Source: Rhinopithecus roxellana
Lineage: Eukaryota; Chordata; Mammalia; Primates; Cercopithecidae
NCBI RefSeq assembly: GCF_007565055.1
Contig: NC_044559.1
Location: 41,658,546 to 41,722,545, forward strand
DNA: 64,000 nucleotides
Direction: 5' to 3'
Below the pieces are notes generated by a model. It did no database searches. It worked only from the letters and a program-made list of their open reading frames with translations, and was not told the DNA's origin. How positions within the stretch are numbered: position 1 is the first letter of the stretch; every line of letters begins with the position of its first letter. The translations under genes and the position numbers were made by a program. Positions 11,790 to 22,892 of the stretch are shown piece after piece.

Positions 11790-12745
11790 ATCTTTTTTAT
11801 TAACTTTTAGATTTAGGGGTGTATATGTAGGTTTGCTATATGGGTAAATTGTGTGTTGTGGAGGTTTGGTGTACAAATTATTTGGTCACCCAGGGTAATA
11901 AGTGTAGTACTCAACAGGTGGTTTTTTGATCCTCACCCTCCTCCTACCCTTCACCCTGAAGTAGGCCTCAGTTTTTGTCATATGTGTTTTGTCTTTGTGT
12001 TCATATGTACTCAGTGTTTGGCTCTCACTTATAAGTGAGAACATGTGGTATGTGGTTTTCTGTTTCTGCATTAGTTTCCTTAGGATAAAGGTCTCCAGCT
12101 TCATCTATGTTGCTGCAAAGGACATGGTCTCATTCTTTTTCATGGCTGCATAGTATTCCATGCTGTGTATGTACCACATTTTCTTTATCCAGTCTACCAT
12201 TGATGAACATTTAGGTTAATTTAATGACTGTGCTATTGTGAATATGCTGCAATGAACATATGCATGCATATGTCTTTATGGTAGAATAATTTATATTCCT
12301 GTGGGTATATGTCCAATAATGGGATTGCTTGGTCAAATAGTAATTCTGTTTTAAGTTCTTTGAGAAATTGCCAAACTGCTTTCCACAATGGCTGAACTAA
12401 TTTATATTCCCATTAGCAGTGTATAAGCATTCGGTTTCCACAACCTCACCAACATCTGTTATTTTTTTACTTTTTAATAGTAGCCGTTCTGACTGTTATG
12501 AAATGGCATCTCTTGGTGGCTTTGATTTACATTTCTCTAATCATTAGTGATGTTGAGCAATTTTTCATATGCTTTTTGGCAACATGAATGTCTCCTTTTG
12601 AAAAGTATCTGTTCATGTCCTTTGCCCAATTTTTGATGGGGTTGTTTGGTTTTTGCTTGTAAATTCGTTTAAGTTCTTTATGGATTATAGATATTAGACT
12701 TTTGTCAGATGCATAGTTTGTAAATATTTTCTCACAATTCCAAAA
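11790..12745 (-). mobile_element. L1 3' part, antisense (primate-age L1)
   Basis: The sequence shows antisense L1 3' UTR and ORF2 end: gtgtatatgtaggtttgcta, cttataagtgagaacatgtg, catggctgcatagtattcca and gacttttgtcagatgcatag. It abuts a second L1 in the opposite orientation. There are no intact frames. Confidence 0.9.
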
Positions 12746-12819
12746 TTTTTAGATAAAGTACTTCTGATTCTATACATGAGGGAGAAAGTGGTACTGAACT
12801 TGCCCTTGTTGTTATTATT

Positions 12820-15480
12820 ATTATTTAATATTAATGAAACTGATAAACTCCTAACAAGACTGATCCAGGGAAAATAGAGAACCCACACAAATTGGCAATA
12901 TCAGGAAAGAAAGAAAAGCTATTGAATACTTCTAAAAAATCCTAAATACTTAAAAAAAGATAATTTTGTAAGCAGTTTCATGCCAACAAATTTAAAAACT
13001 AAGTAAAATGATTAATTTCCTTGTAAACCACTGCTAACCAAAATGGATACTAGATGAAGGAGAAATCTAATTTTTAATTTAAAACCTTTTCAGAAAGAAA
13101 GCTCCAGGCCCAGATGGTTTCACTGGTGTCTTTAATCATACATTTAAGGAAGAACAAATGTTAACCTTACCTAAAACTTTAAAAAAGCCAGAAGAACAGG
13201 GAACACTTCCTGACTGACTCTGTAGGGCTATACAGATAAGGTAACAGGATAATCCTGATAACAAAATCTGACAAAGATATTGCAGCCAAGAAAATTATAG
13301 GCCAATATCCCTCATAAATATAGACACAGAATTCTCAAATTATCAAGATAAGTCCAACAATACATAAAGAAGAATTAGAACTTATTCCAGAAATGCAGTT
13401 GATTTAAAAGTTGAAAATCAGCCATTGCAAGTAAGCACATTAACAAAATAAAGAAGAAAAATCATATAATCATCTCAATAGATTTAGAAAAAGCAACACG
13501 TATTCATGACAAAAAAGTCTGTCATTAAACTAAGAATAGAAAGAAACTTCCAAGTCTGATAAAGGCATCTATGAAAAGCTTACTGCTAACTTCATACTTA
13601 GTGGTGAAAGATTGAATGCTTTTCCTTTTTGATTGCAGACATCATAAAGAGACGTCTATTTCTACTGTTTATATTCAAAATTTTAGTGGTGGTCCTAGTC
13701 AGTACAATTAGACAATAAAATAAAATAACAGGCAAGGAAGAAGTAAAATTAGTTTTGGATAACATGATTATTTATTTATAAAGTTCTAAGATGTACAAAA
13801 TGTATTAGAATAAATGAATTTTGCAAGATCATAGGATACAAGGTCAATATAGAAAATCAATCAAATATTTATACAGTGTTAAGACGCAATTAGAAAAGAG
13901 AGACTTTTAAAGTACCATTTATAGGTACTTAGGAATTAATAAACAAAAACTGTGAAACCTATGTTTTTCAAACTATAAAACATTGCTAAAAAACGAAATA
14001 AGACTTAAATAAGTGGAAAAGTATCCCATATTCATGGGCTGAATGATCCAATATTGTTAAGATATTGATTATCCCTAAGTTTAAGTATGGATTCAACAAA
14101 ACCACATTTAGATTTTTTATGTAGAACTTGGAAAACTGATTATAAAATTTATATGAAAATCCAAAGGACTCAGGATAGCCAAACAATTTTCAGAAAGGGG
14201 GATACATTTGAAATACTGACAGTACCCACTTTCAAGTTCTTAAAAAGCTATAGTGATAAAGCCAATGTGGTTATGGACAGATAAATAGGTCAATAAAACA
14301 GAATAGAGTCAAGAAATTGACCCACATATATAGTCAGTTTATTTTCAAAAAAGGTGTCAAAGTAATCTAGTGGCAAATGGAAAGATTAAAATCAATGATA
14401 TTAGAGATTCTGAATAAAAGTATGGGAAAAAAGTAAACTTGACCCCTACCTCATACTATATATAAAACTTAATTCAAAATGAATCATATACAAAAAGTTT
14501 ATCTATAAATCACATGGAAGATAATATAGAATAATATCTTTGGTACTTTGGGATAGACAAAGATTTCTTCAGGAGAAACACAACAGCACCAACGATAGAA
14601 AATAAAAGATAAATCGAACCTAAGCAAAATTTAAAATGTCTGCTTTTCAAAAGACATTGTAGAAATAAAATGGCAAGTCACAGACTGAAAGAAAATATTT
14701 ACAATTCATATGTCTCAAAAGGACTTGTACATTCATATCCGCAATATATAAAGAGTATGTACAGATCAGCAATAAAAAGAGCCCAATACAAATGTAGGAA
14801 AAAGACTTGAACAGAGACTGCATAAAGGGAACTGTATGTATGATACGTAAGCACACGAAAAGGTGCTCCATTATTGCTCATTAGGGAAATACAAATTAAA
14901 ATCACTTCACAACAATTAGAATAGCTAAATTCAAAAAGATCAGCAATGCCAAAATGTTGATAGGTATGGATTTAAGTGTAATTCTCAAATATTGCTGGTG
15001 ATGTCTACATTGTTACAGCCACTTTGTGAATTGGTTGTCAGTTTCTTTTAAAGTAATCATATACTTATCCTACTACCTAGCAGGTTCATTTCTATGTATT
15101 TGCCCAAGAGAAATAAAAACATACATTCATAAAAGGACTTGTACAAATTATTAATAGCAGTTTTATTCCTAATGATCCCAAATGGGAAACAATCCAAAGT
15201 TAATCAATAGGAGAATGCATAGCAATTAAAAGGAACAAACTAGTAACAAATATTGCAACATGGATGAATCTCGAAAACATTATGTTGAGAAAAGGAAGTC
15301 AGACAGAAAAGAGTATAAGCTATAATATTCTGCTTATATGCAGTCCAAGAACAATCAAAACTAGTCTATGGTGTAGAAATTAGAATAGTTGTCCTGAGTG
15401 GGGAGGTCATTGGCAAGGGAGAGAATTGGTTGGCAAGAGCTGTAACAGATTATTCTGAGGTGGTGGAAATGTTCACTATG
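12820..15480 (+). mobile_element. L1 ORF2 to 3' end, sense (old L1M)
   Basis: Blocks of L1 ORF2 appear in order, including gaaactgataaactcctaac, gctccaggcccagatggttt (reverse-transcriptase region), gaaaattataggccaatatc and, much later, gcaacatggatgaatctcg near the 3' UTR. Numerous stops and indels show that it is dead. It lies tail-away from the preceding antisense L1. Confidence 0.85.
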
Positions 15481-15800
15481 TTTATTGAGGTCTTGCTTAC
15501 ATGAGTGTCTATGTTTTGGGGTACTTAAGACCTATGCACCTTGGACACTCCTTCTAATGCTGTTTGTATAAGTTGCTCCTTCTCATCTTTCAGGTTTGTA
15601 TAAAGTGGAGTCTCCCCTGCTCTCATCAACCATTCTGTTTTTCATAAGCCTATTTGTGGCTTTCCTAACTTTTTTTTACAATTTGTAATTATTTCTCTCT
15701 AAATTCCATAATGCCAAAACCCAAGTCTGTCTTGTTTGCCCCCCAGAACTGAGCGTAATACCTGGCCAGACTTGTAGCAGGAACTGAGTAAATATTTGTT
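15481..15800. other. Intron sequence, possibly an L2 3' end
   Basis: This is mostly unique. The segment ctgagcgtaatacctggcca ... aatatttgttgaa at about 15746-15801 resembles an L2 terminus. Confidence 0.4.
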
Positions 15801-15884
15801 GAATTAGTAGCTTCATTTTAAAACGCTGAATTCTGTTGCCTCAGGTGGTGATAATGATGGTGTTTGTGTTGTTGTTGGTGGTGT

Positions 15885-15919
<35 letters not shown>

Positions 15920-16138
15920 TGTTTTGTGAAGTCCACACATTTCTCTAAATCCTGGTGGGCCAAATTCTTATTCATTGAATTAGTAGCTTCATTATAAAAT
16001 GCTGACTTCTGTTGCCCCAGGTGGTGATAATGATGGTGATTGTGTTGTTGGTGGTGGTGGGACGTGTGTGTCTGTATGTTGTTTTGTGAAGTCCACACAT
16101 TTCTCTAAACCCTAGCAGACCAAATTCTTATTCATTGA
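15801..16138. repeat. Tandem duplication, about 177 bp period, with (TG)n
   Basis: Copy 1 (15801-15977) and copy 2 (15978-16138) both start gaattagtagcttcatt, share ggtggtgataatgatggtg and tgttttgtgaagtccacaca, and end at ttcttattcattgaa. Copy 1 carries a longer TG run; copy 2 has the run shortened. Several substitutions separate them, so the event is older than the 79-bp duplication. Confidence 0.95.
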
Positions 16139-17077
16139 AAAAAACTTGTATTACCAGAGAGGATAAGGCATCTTTCTCTAAACTCAGGTATTTGGCTGCC
16201 TATAGTTAGATGACCTTTCACTGAATCACAGCTTCTTAATCTACCGGATGAAACGTTGAAGCCAACATCAGGGTGGTATATCGTCTTCCCTCCAGTGGAT
16301 AAAGTTGGAATCTGATTTGATTCTAATTGTTTTTGACATTATCCATTCTCATTCTATCACCATTGGCCATCAAAAAATAATGTCTTGGGAAGTCTCCAGA
16401 ATTTTATTTGAATTCGATGTGCATATTTCCTGTGTTTCACACGCACATACTTTTGTGCTCACTCCCAGGAAAGCAGTCTGGCTGGTGGGTGAGAAGGACC
16501 ATTTTGACTGTCTTGACAAGAGGCTTGGCTGCTGCTTTTTGTTTGTGTTTGTTTGTTTTATGTTTTAACTGAACTTTACTGAATCTATGACCTACTTTGG
16601 CCCTACAGAACACAAACTAACTTTCACCACTGAGCCTCATTTCTTGCAAGCTGTAGACTTGCATCAGTGATTAGACAGGCATATGGGCTATGCTGATTTA
16701 CACAGCTCTCCAAGGAACTGAGTAACAAGACTAGAGTTGATGGAATTGATGCAGAAAAAGGCCTTTGGAGGATCCAAGAAAGCTGAGACTCTGCTGCTCA
16801 CTGATACACCATAGGTAGCACTTCTGCTGTGCTTGAGAGGGGCATGGACATTAGAGTTCTCAACATTCGAGTTACTGTTATCTGATTCTTCTGATTCTTC
16901 ATAGTTAAGAGATTGCATGGGGAAGCCAAAATCAGCATGATATGAAAGAAAATGTGTAGTAATGAATTTACCACTTCTAAGAGATGCTTTCAAACACTTA
17001 TTCCTGCCAAATCCTGATGGAAGCCTCTTATTCTTTCTCAGTTACCACTGGTTATTGGTCATTTTAATATGACAGTT
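16139..17077. other. Unique intron sequence
   Basis: No clear transposon or gene is visible. A 101-codon antisense open frame (16688-16993) shows no domain that I recognise and is probably chance. Confidence 0.5.
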
Positions 17078-17449
17078 GTCATGATCTGAATGTGCTCCCC
17101 AAAATTCTTATGTTGAAAAGTAATCACCAGTGTCATGGTTTTAGGGGCCGGGGCATTTGGGAGGTGATTAGGTCATAGGGCCTAATGATAGGTCATAGGG
17201 TCACAGGGTCCTTATGAATGGGATTAGTGTCCTAAAAGAAGCCCCAGAAAGCTGTCTTGCCCCTTCCACCATGTGAGGACACAGCAAGAAGGTACCACCT
17301 TTAAACCAGGAAACAGGCTTCACTAGACATCAAATCTGCCTTAATCATGGACTTCCAAGGCTCCAGAACTGGGAGAAATAAATTTTTGTTGTTTATAAAG
17401 TACCCAGTGTATGGTATTTGTTACAGCAGTCCCAGTGGATTAAAACAAC
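17078..17449 (+). mobile_element. MaLR LTR, sense (MLT1A-like)
   Basis: The sequence runs from catgatctgaatgtgctccc through ggcatttgggaggtgattag and ccaccatgtgaggacacagc to gtggattaaaaca, as in MLT1-class LTRs. It includes the gagaaataaatttttgttgt polyadenylation segment. It directly abuts an antisense MST/THE1-type element. Confidence 0.8.
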
Positions 17450-18825
17450 AGATAGCACAAGGCAAATCACACCAATTTGATGACAAAGCACATTTCTTGA
17501 GAAAGAGGCAGGAGGCTTCCAAGCCTCAACTCTTGCCCTCTGCATACCCACAGGCGTAACACCATGTGGAAGCTGCCAAGGCTTACAGCTTGCACCCTCT
17601 GAAGCAATGGCCTGAGCTGTACCTTGGTCACTTTAAGTCATGGCTGGAGCTGGAGTGGCCATGATGCTGAGTGCCATGTCCCCAGCTTACTCAGGGCAGT
17701 GGGACCCTGGGCCTGGCCCATGAGAAACTATTCTTCCCTCCTAGGGATCTAGACCTTGATGGTAGGGGCTGCCATGAAGGTCTCTAAAATGCCTTTGAGG
17801 CATTTTCCCCCTTGTCTTGGCTATTAACATTCAGCTCCTAGTATGCAAATTCTGTAGCTGGTTTGAATTCCTCTGCAGAAATTGTGTTTGTTTGTTTGTT
17901 TGTTTGTTTGTTTCCTACCACATAGTCAGGCTACCAACTTTCTAAATTTTTATGTTCTGCTTCCGTTTTAAATATGTTTCAGTTTCAGATTATCTCTTTG
18001 CTCATGCATATGACCATATGCTATTAACAGCAGCCAGGTTACCCCTTGAATGTTTTGCTGCTTAGAAATTTATTCTGCCAAATACTGTAAATGATCACTC
18101 TCAAGTTCAAAGTTCCACAGATCCCCAGAGCAGGGGCACAAGTCTGCCAGTCTCTTTGCTAAATCATAGCATAAAGAGTGACCTTTATTCCAGTTTTCAA
18201 AAAGCTCCTCGTCTCCATCTGAAACCACCTCAGCCTGGACAGGACTTTATTATCCATATCACTATCAGCATTTTGGTCACAACAATTTAACAAGTCTCTA
18301 GGAAGTTCCAAACTTCCCATCCTCTTCCTTTCTTTGTCTGAGTCCTCCAAACTGTTCCAACCTCTGCCCATTGCCCAGTTCCAAAGACACTTCCATATTT
18401 TCAGGTATCTTTATAGCAAAACCCCACTTCTCTGGTACCAATTTTCTGTATTAGTTCATTCTCAAACTGCAGTAAAGAACTACCTGAGACTGGATACTTT
18501 ATAAAGAAAAGAGATCTAATTAGCTCACAGTTCTGCAGGCTGTAGAGGGAGCATGACTGGGGAGGTCTCAGGAATCTTACAATCATGGCAGAATGTGAGG
18601 GGGAAGCAGGCATGTCTTACGCAGCTGGAGTAGGAGGAAGAGAGTGAACTGGGAGGTCTACCCACTTTTAAACGACCAGACCTCATGGGAACTCACTATC
18701 AAGAGAAGAGCAAGGGGGAAATCTGCCCCTGTGACCAAATCACCTCCCGCCAGGCCCCTCCTCCAACATTGGGGATTACAGTTTGACATGAGATTTGGGT
18801 GGGAAGACAAATCCAAACCGTATCA
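17450..18825 (-). mobile_element. MaLR provirus remnant, antisense: internal part plus one LTR (MST/THE1-like)
   Basis: Bases 18450-18825 are an antisense LTR, from tgtattagttcattctcaaa to atccaaaccgtatca. Bases 17450-18449 resemble MaLR internal sequence (accacctcagcctggacagg, gtctctaggaagttccaaac). On the minus strand the order is LTR then internal; the other LTR is absent. A (TTTG)n tract at 17884-17912 lies inside. No intact coding frame is present. Confidence 0.8.
17884..17912. repeat. (TTTG)n microsatellite
   Basis: About seven tetranucleotide units lie within the MaLR internal region. Confidence 0.9.
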
Positions 18826-20293
18826 CCCTGCATATGTCCAGCAGCTTCCCACCTGCACGCCCAAGACAGCTGGCTCTGTCTGCCACTTTGGACAGGTAGC
18901 ATATGTCTGTCTTGCCTGCCCCAAACCCACCTTTGAGAAATTTTGGGAATGTTGATAATCTCCCAGTGACTGTCAGAGTAAAGTGAGTGGTAAATGTGGG
19001 GAGTGAGGGTGGAAGAGAGTGGGGAAAATACAGGTAAAGGAGAATAAACTAAAAATACTAAAACCAAGCAGAACCTACACAGCAAAATACTTATTTTTAC
19101 CTCTAGAAAAGAAAATGAAAAATCTGGCTCCATGGAAGAACTTTCACTCCCATAGCTAGACTGAAAAAAAATTGTGTTTGTCCTCTGGTTGGTCTGAATA
19201 ATGTACAAGCTTACAAATGGTAGGCTGTCCCCAGCGGGCTTTTTTCTAGTGTTTAAATCCCATTTTATATGTTCCTTGCATTGTGCCTGGGCCATGTGAG
19301 ACTGTTTAGATAAAAAGAACTTTCTTTGGTACCACAGTTTTCAATTTTTCACCCAGCTCATCTGGAAAGACTGAACAGAAGTGAGACCAGGGTCTCTGAA
19401 CAGGTCAGCATCAATACTTTTTAGTTTAGTTGTTCGGTCAGCTACTAAAACTCCGGAATAGCTCTCTGCTGTTCAGCCTGTTATGCTTGTTTACTGTGGC
19501 CTTGGCAAACACCTTACTATATCAACACACACTGGGTGCAGAGACAGAAAGATCATGGGTCTGCCTGGTTTAGTGCCTGCCTGTTTGAATGAATGAATGC
19601 ATGAATGAATGTAATTTCAAGTCTTGTGTCTATCACCTGTCAGCCATGACCTACAGCAGGTTTCTTGGCATCTCATTCATTCACCCAACAGACATTTATT
19701 GATTGCCTGCTGGGTGTCACACACAAAATTAAGTTATGAGGATCCCAAGGTGAAAAAGACGGCATCTGTTCTTAAGAAATTCCAGTCTGGTAAGGAGGGA
19801 TCCTTCCAAGAGAGTAACTGGCTCTGTATAGTGAGGACCAAATTGTAGGTGTGCTCACTCCCTTTGTCTCTTGTTTTCTCAGACTGGTGGCTTGTGGCTT
19901 GCAGGACTGCCCCCCTCTGCTTTCTTTCTTAGCTGAAGTGGTGAGGCCTGTTAGATCACACACTCCATTCTGTGACTATTGCCAGAGACCCATATCAAAA
20001 GCTTTGGTCTTTACCTTCTGGAATTCCAGGTTTTCTTTTAAATGTATATGTATGTATATTTTAACTAATCAAGGTATTTTCCTTTTGTCAGGCTTCTGGT
20101 AGCTTTCCTGCTGTTCACGTGTTGCAAAGACTCCTGGAAGTAACTTTTGATCACACTGGGGAGGGTCTGTTAGTGCCCTGGGGATTAATTCTTCTAGTCC
20201 TAGATTTTTTGTCTCTCTTAAAGCTGACAGGTGGCTGACATTGTTCTTGATGTTTCTGATGTTTGTTCTCTTTCTCATGTTAGAGATCACAGC
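18826..20293. other. Unique intron sequence
   Basis: It carries a minus-strand frame of 198 codons (18699-19295) that starts in unique DNA and runs into the LTR; I do not recognise it. A weak ancient element (catttattgattgcctgctg) lies near 19690. A GAAT-type short repeat (gaatgaatgaatgc) lies near 19586. Confidence 0.5.
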
Positions 20294-20595
20294 GGGAGTG
20301 GAAGAGTTGTGTTTAACTTAAACTATTTCTGGCCCACATGTCTGTTTGTGAATGCAGAGAGTGTTCAGATTTATTCGGCAGGAAGCCAAATGGTGTGGAC
20401 AAGAGTATAAAATTTAAGTTTGCCATTCATGATAGAAGAAATTCAGAAAAAAAGTCCAGTCTCCTGTTGAGTGTAGTAAACTAAGCGTAGAGGCTTTCTG
20501 CTGACTATAGTTCCAAAATACAGCTAGCATTTATTGAGCACTTACTGGATACTAGGCATGCACCAAACATTCTACAAATGCTGTTTTACTTAATC
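20294..20595. repeat. Donor copy of a 0.3-kb dispersed duplication
   Basis: This stretch matches 22318-22615 at roughly 98% by eye: five substitutions plus a 4-base gap. Here it is continuous with a MIR on its right side, which the other copy cuts short. This copy is therefore inferred to be the original. Confidence 0.9.
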
Positions 20596-20722
20596 TTTAC
20601 AAAACCCCTATAAGATGGATATTTGTATTGATCCCATTTGCAGGTGAGAAACAGAGTTAAGTATCTTGCTTGAGGTCACACAGCAAGTAGTGAATCTAGG
20701 ATTCAAACCTGGGCACTGAGAT
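20526..20722 (-). mobile_element. MIR SINE, antisense
   Basis: It shows agcatttattgagcacttac, then cccatttgcaggtgagaaac, ttgaggtcacacagcaagta and ggattcaaacctgggcactg, a near-complete reverse-complement MIR. Confidence 0.85.
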
Positions 20723-20755
20723 GTTACTTTGCATCCACATCTACCTATCTTATAT

Positions 20756-20831
20756 TTAGGCTAGTGCAAAAGTTATTGCAGATTTTGCAATTTTAATGGC
20801 AAAAACCACAATTACTTTTGCACCAACCTAA
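20756..20831. mobile_element. MADE1 mariner MITE (76 bp, near full length)
   Basis: The ends are ttaggctagtgcaaaagtta and ttacttttgcaccaacctaa with a palindromic centre around ttaatggcaaaaacc. It could fold into a miR-548-like hairpin. Confidence 0.95.
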
Positions 20832-22074
20832 CACTTAGGTTAAGATGTTGTAGTCAGTGAAGAGATCTCCAACTGATGATTCATGCAGCTCTTTTCCTCC
20901 TCAAAACCTTTGTAACGAAAGTATTTTATTTTATTTTAATGATTGTAGGGTTTGTTTTATTGCTAATAATTCTCAAGGAAAATAAATAATCCAAGTCCTG
21001 GCTTAGCATTTTTCTGAGCCCGGGCGAATCATGCTAACCATCATGACAAATGGCCAGTCTCAGGTGTGTGTTGTAATGAATAGGAAAAAAAGGAATGAAA
21101 TCTGTCTTTTCACCCTTAAGAAATAGCTGCATTAGAAAAATAAAACATTTCAATGAAGCTTGAAATATGTTCTGGTGTAAGATCTGTAACAGGTAACCCA
21201 GCCAGTTTCATTTAATCTGAATTTATTCCCATTACAAGCCTTGAATGCTCCCTGGGCTCTCTCTTGCTAAATCGATGTTTTCAGAATTCTCAGTGGCTTG
21301 AATTTTGTAATCTGAGAAATCAATCAAGTGCCTCCGGAGAATGCCATGTCTTATTCTACTCTGAGCCTCCAAACGCCTCTTGTAATTAAGTATTAGTCGG
21401 AGTTCATTGCACTTGAATAATGAGGTGATGTTTGGGTAGGTTTCCTTTGTTGTTTTTTCTTGAGGAGCACGGCTTCTGTTTTTCTGGTTAGCTGAATCAC
21501 AGTTGTCACAAAAAATGCTATGGAAAGCCTCCCTAATTATAATAGTTAGCATCTCCAAAAGCCAAATTCAATACTTTACAGTCGTTAGTGTGTTGCTGCA
21601 GTCGACATGCGTAGCCCTGGCATACATAGCGTATGCCCTGTGATTATGGAGTTATACAATTAAGCTTTGACAATGAAAAAAGGTCTGAAGGAGTTGAATG
21701 TGTTCCTTTTAAAAATGGTCTGACTTGCCTGATGACCAAATGAATGGCTGCGTAACTCCCATTATAGAGCAAACAGTGTAGTCACTAGCTCTGCATTTGC
21801 TCTGCACTATATAATTTCTTTGGCACACCACAGTTGTTTAACAGGGTAAATTAGTTAACAGTGAAATGTATGTACAAGATCATATAGAAAAATAATCATT
21901 GGCTTAAATAGTATACTTACTATTAAATAATAATATTAATAAATATTAAGTAATAATAATAAACAGACCTTCATGTACCCAGCACTTGGTTTAAGGGTTG
22001 AATTTAACTATACCCTTAGAAATCCTACATTACCCTCCTGGTGGCTGATCCTTCTCCCTTTTACTGTGGCCATT
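20832..22074. other. Transposon-poor intron block, candidate conserved non-coding sequence
   Basis: I recognise no repeat in about 1.2 kb, which is unusual for this intron. It contains several TAAT-type homeodomain core motifs and a short hairpin, ggcatac (21619-21625) with gtatgcc (21631-21637). Conservation cannot be judged from one sequence. Confidence 0.35.
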
Positions 22075-22301
22075 ATCTTGAGATTTTCAAAATTATTTAT
22101 TTGCTTTTCTAGATAGTTTTACATGCACACACATACACATGTATACATTCCTAAGCAAATTATTGCTTAGTTTTTCCTGTTTTTGAACTTCACATAAAGG
22201 GAGTCACACAGCATATGTTTTGTGATTTGCTACTTTTGCTCATTATTGTTCTTTGAGATTCTTCTATTTATGGATGTATGTAGCAGGAACTGATTCATTT
22301 T

Positions 22302-22892
22302 CTTTCTTTTTTTGAGACGGGACTGGAAGAGTTATGTTTAACTTAAACTATTTCTGGCCCACATGTCTGTTTGTGAATGCAGGGAGTGTTCAGATTTATT
22401 GGGCAGGAGGCCAAATGGTGTGGACAAGAGTATAAAATTTAAGTTTGCCATTCATGATAGAAGAAATTCAGAAAAAAAGTCCAGTCTCCTGTTGAGTGTA
22501 GTAAACTAAGCGTAGAGGCTTTCTGCTGACTATAGTTCCAAAATACAGCTAGCATTTATTGAGCACTTACTGGATACTAGGCATGCACCATTCTACAAAT
22601 GCTGTTTTACTTAATCCGTGTCACTTAGACTGGAGGGCAGTGGTACAATCTCAGGTCAGTGTGACCTGCAACCTCCACCTCCTAGGTTCAAGCTATTCTC
22701 CTGCCTGAGCCTCCTAATTAGCTGGGATTACAGGCGCCCACCACCACGCCTGGCTAATGTTTGTATTTTTAGTAGAGATGGGGTTTCACCATGTTGGCCA
22801 GGCTGGTCTCGAAATCCTCACCTTAAAGTGATCCACCCACCTTGGCCTCCCAAAGTGCTGGGATTATAGGAGTGAGCCACCACGCCTAGGCT
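22302..22892 (-). mobile_element. Alu, antisense, carrying a 0.3-kb internal insertion
   Basis: The left piece is the T tract plus gagacgg (to 22320). The right piece resumes at tcacttagactggagggcag (about 22621) and runs to gagccaccacgcctagg. About 12 Alu bases that should follow gagacgg (agtcttgctctg) are missing and are replaced by the 22318-22615 duplication. Confidence 0.95.
22318..22615. repeat. Acceptor copy of the 0.3-kb duplication (inside an Alu)
   Basis: It is the direct-orientation copy of 20294-20595, displaced by 2.02 kb. The left junction sits in cggga, shared by Alu and donor. The right junction lies within ttaatccgtgtcac. The copied MIR is cut off abruptly. Confidence 0.95.

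Noticed and set aside
18699..19295. 198-codon minus-strand open frame, one of the longest in the window
   Set aside because: It runs from unique DNA into an antisense LTR, has no recognisable domain, and a frame of this length is plausible by chance in 64 kb of non-coding sequence.
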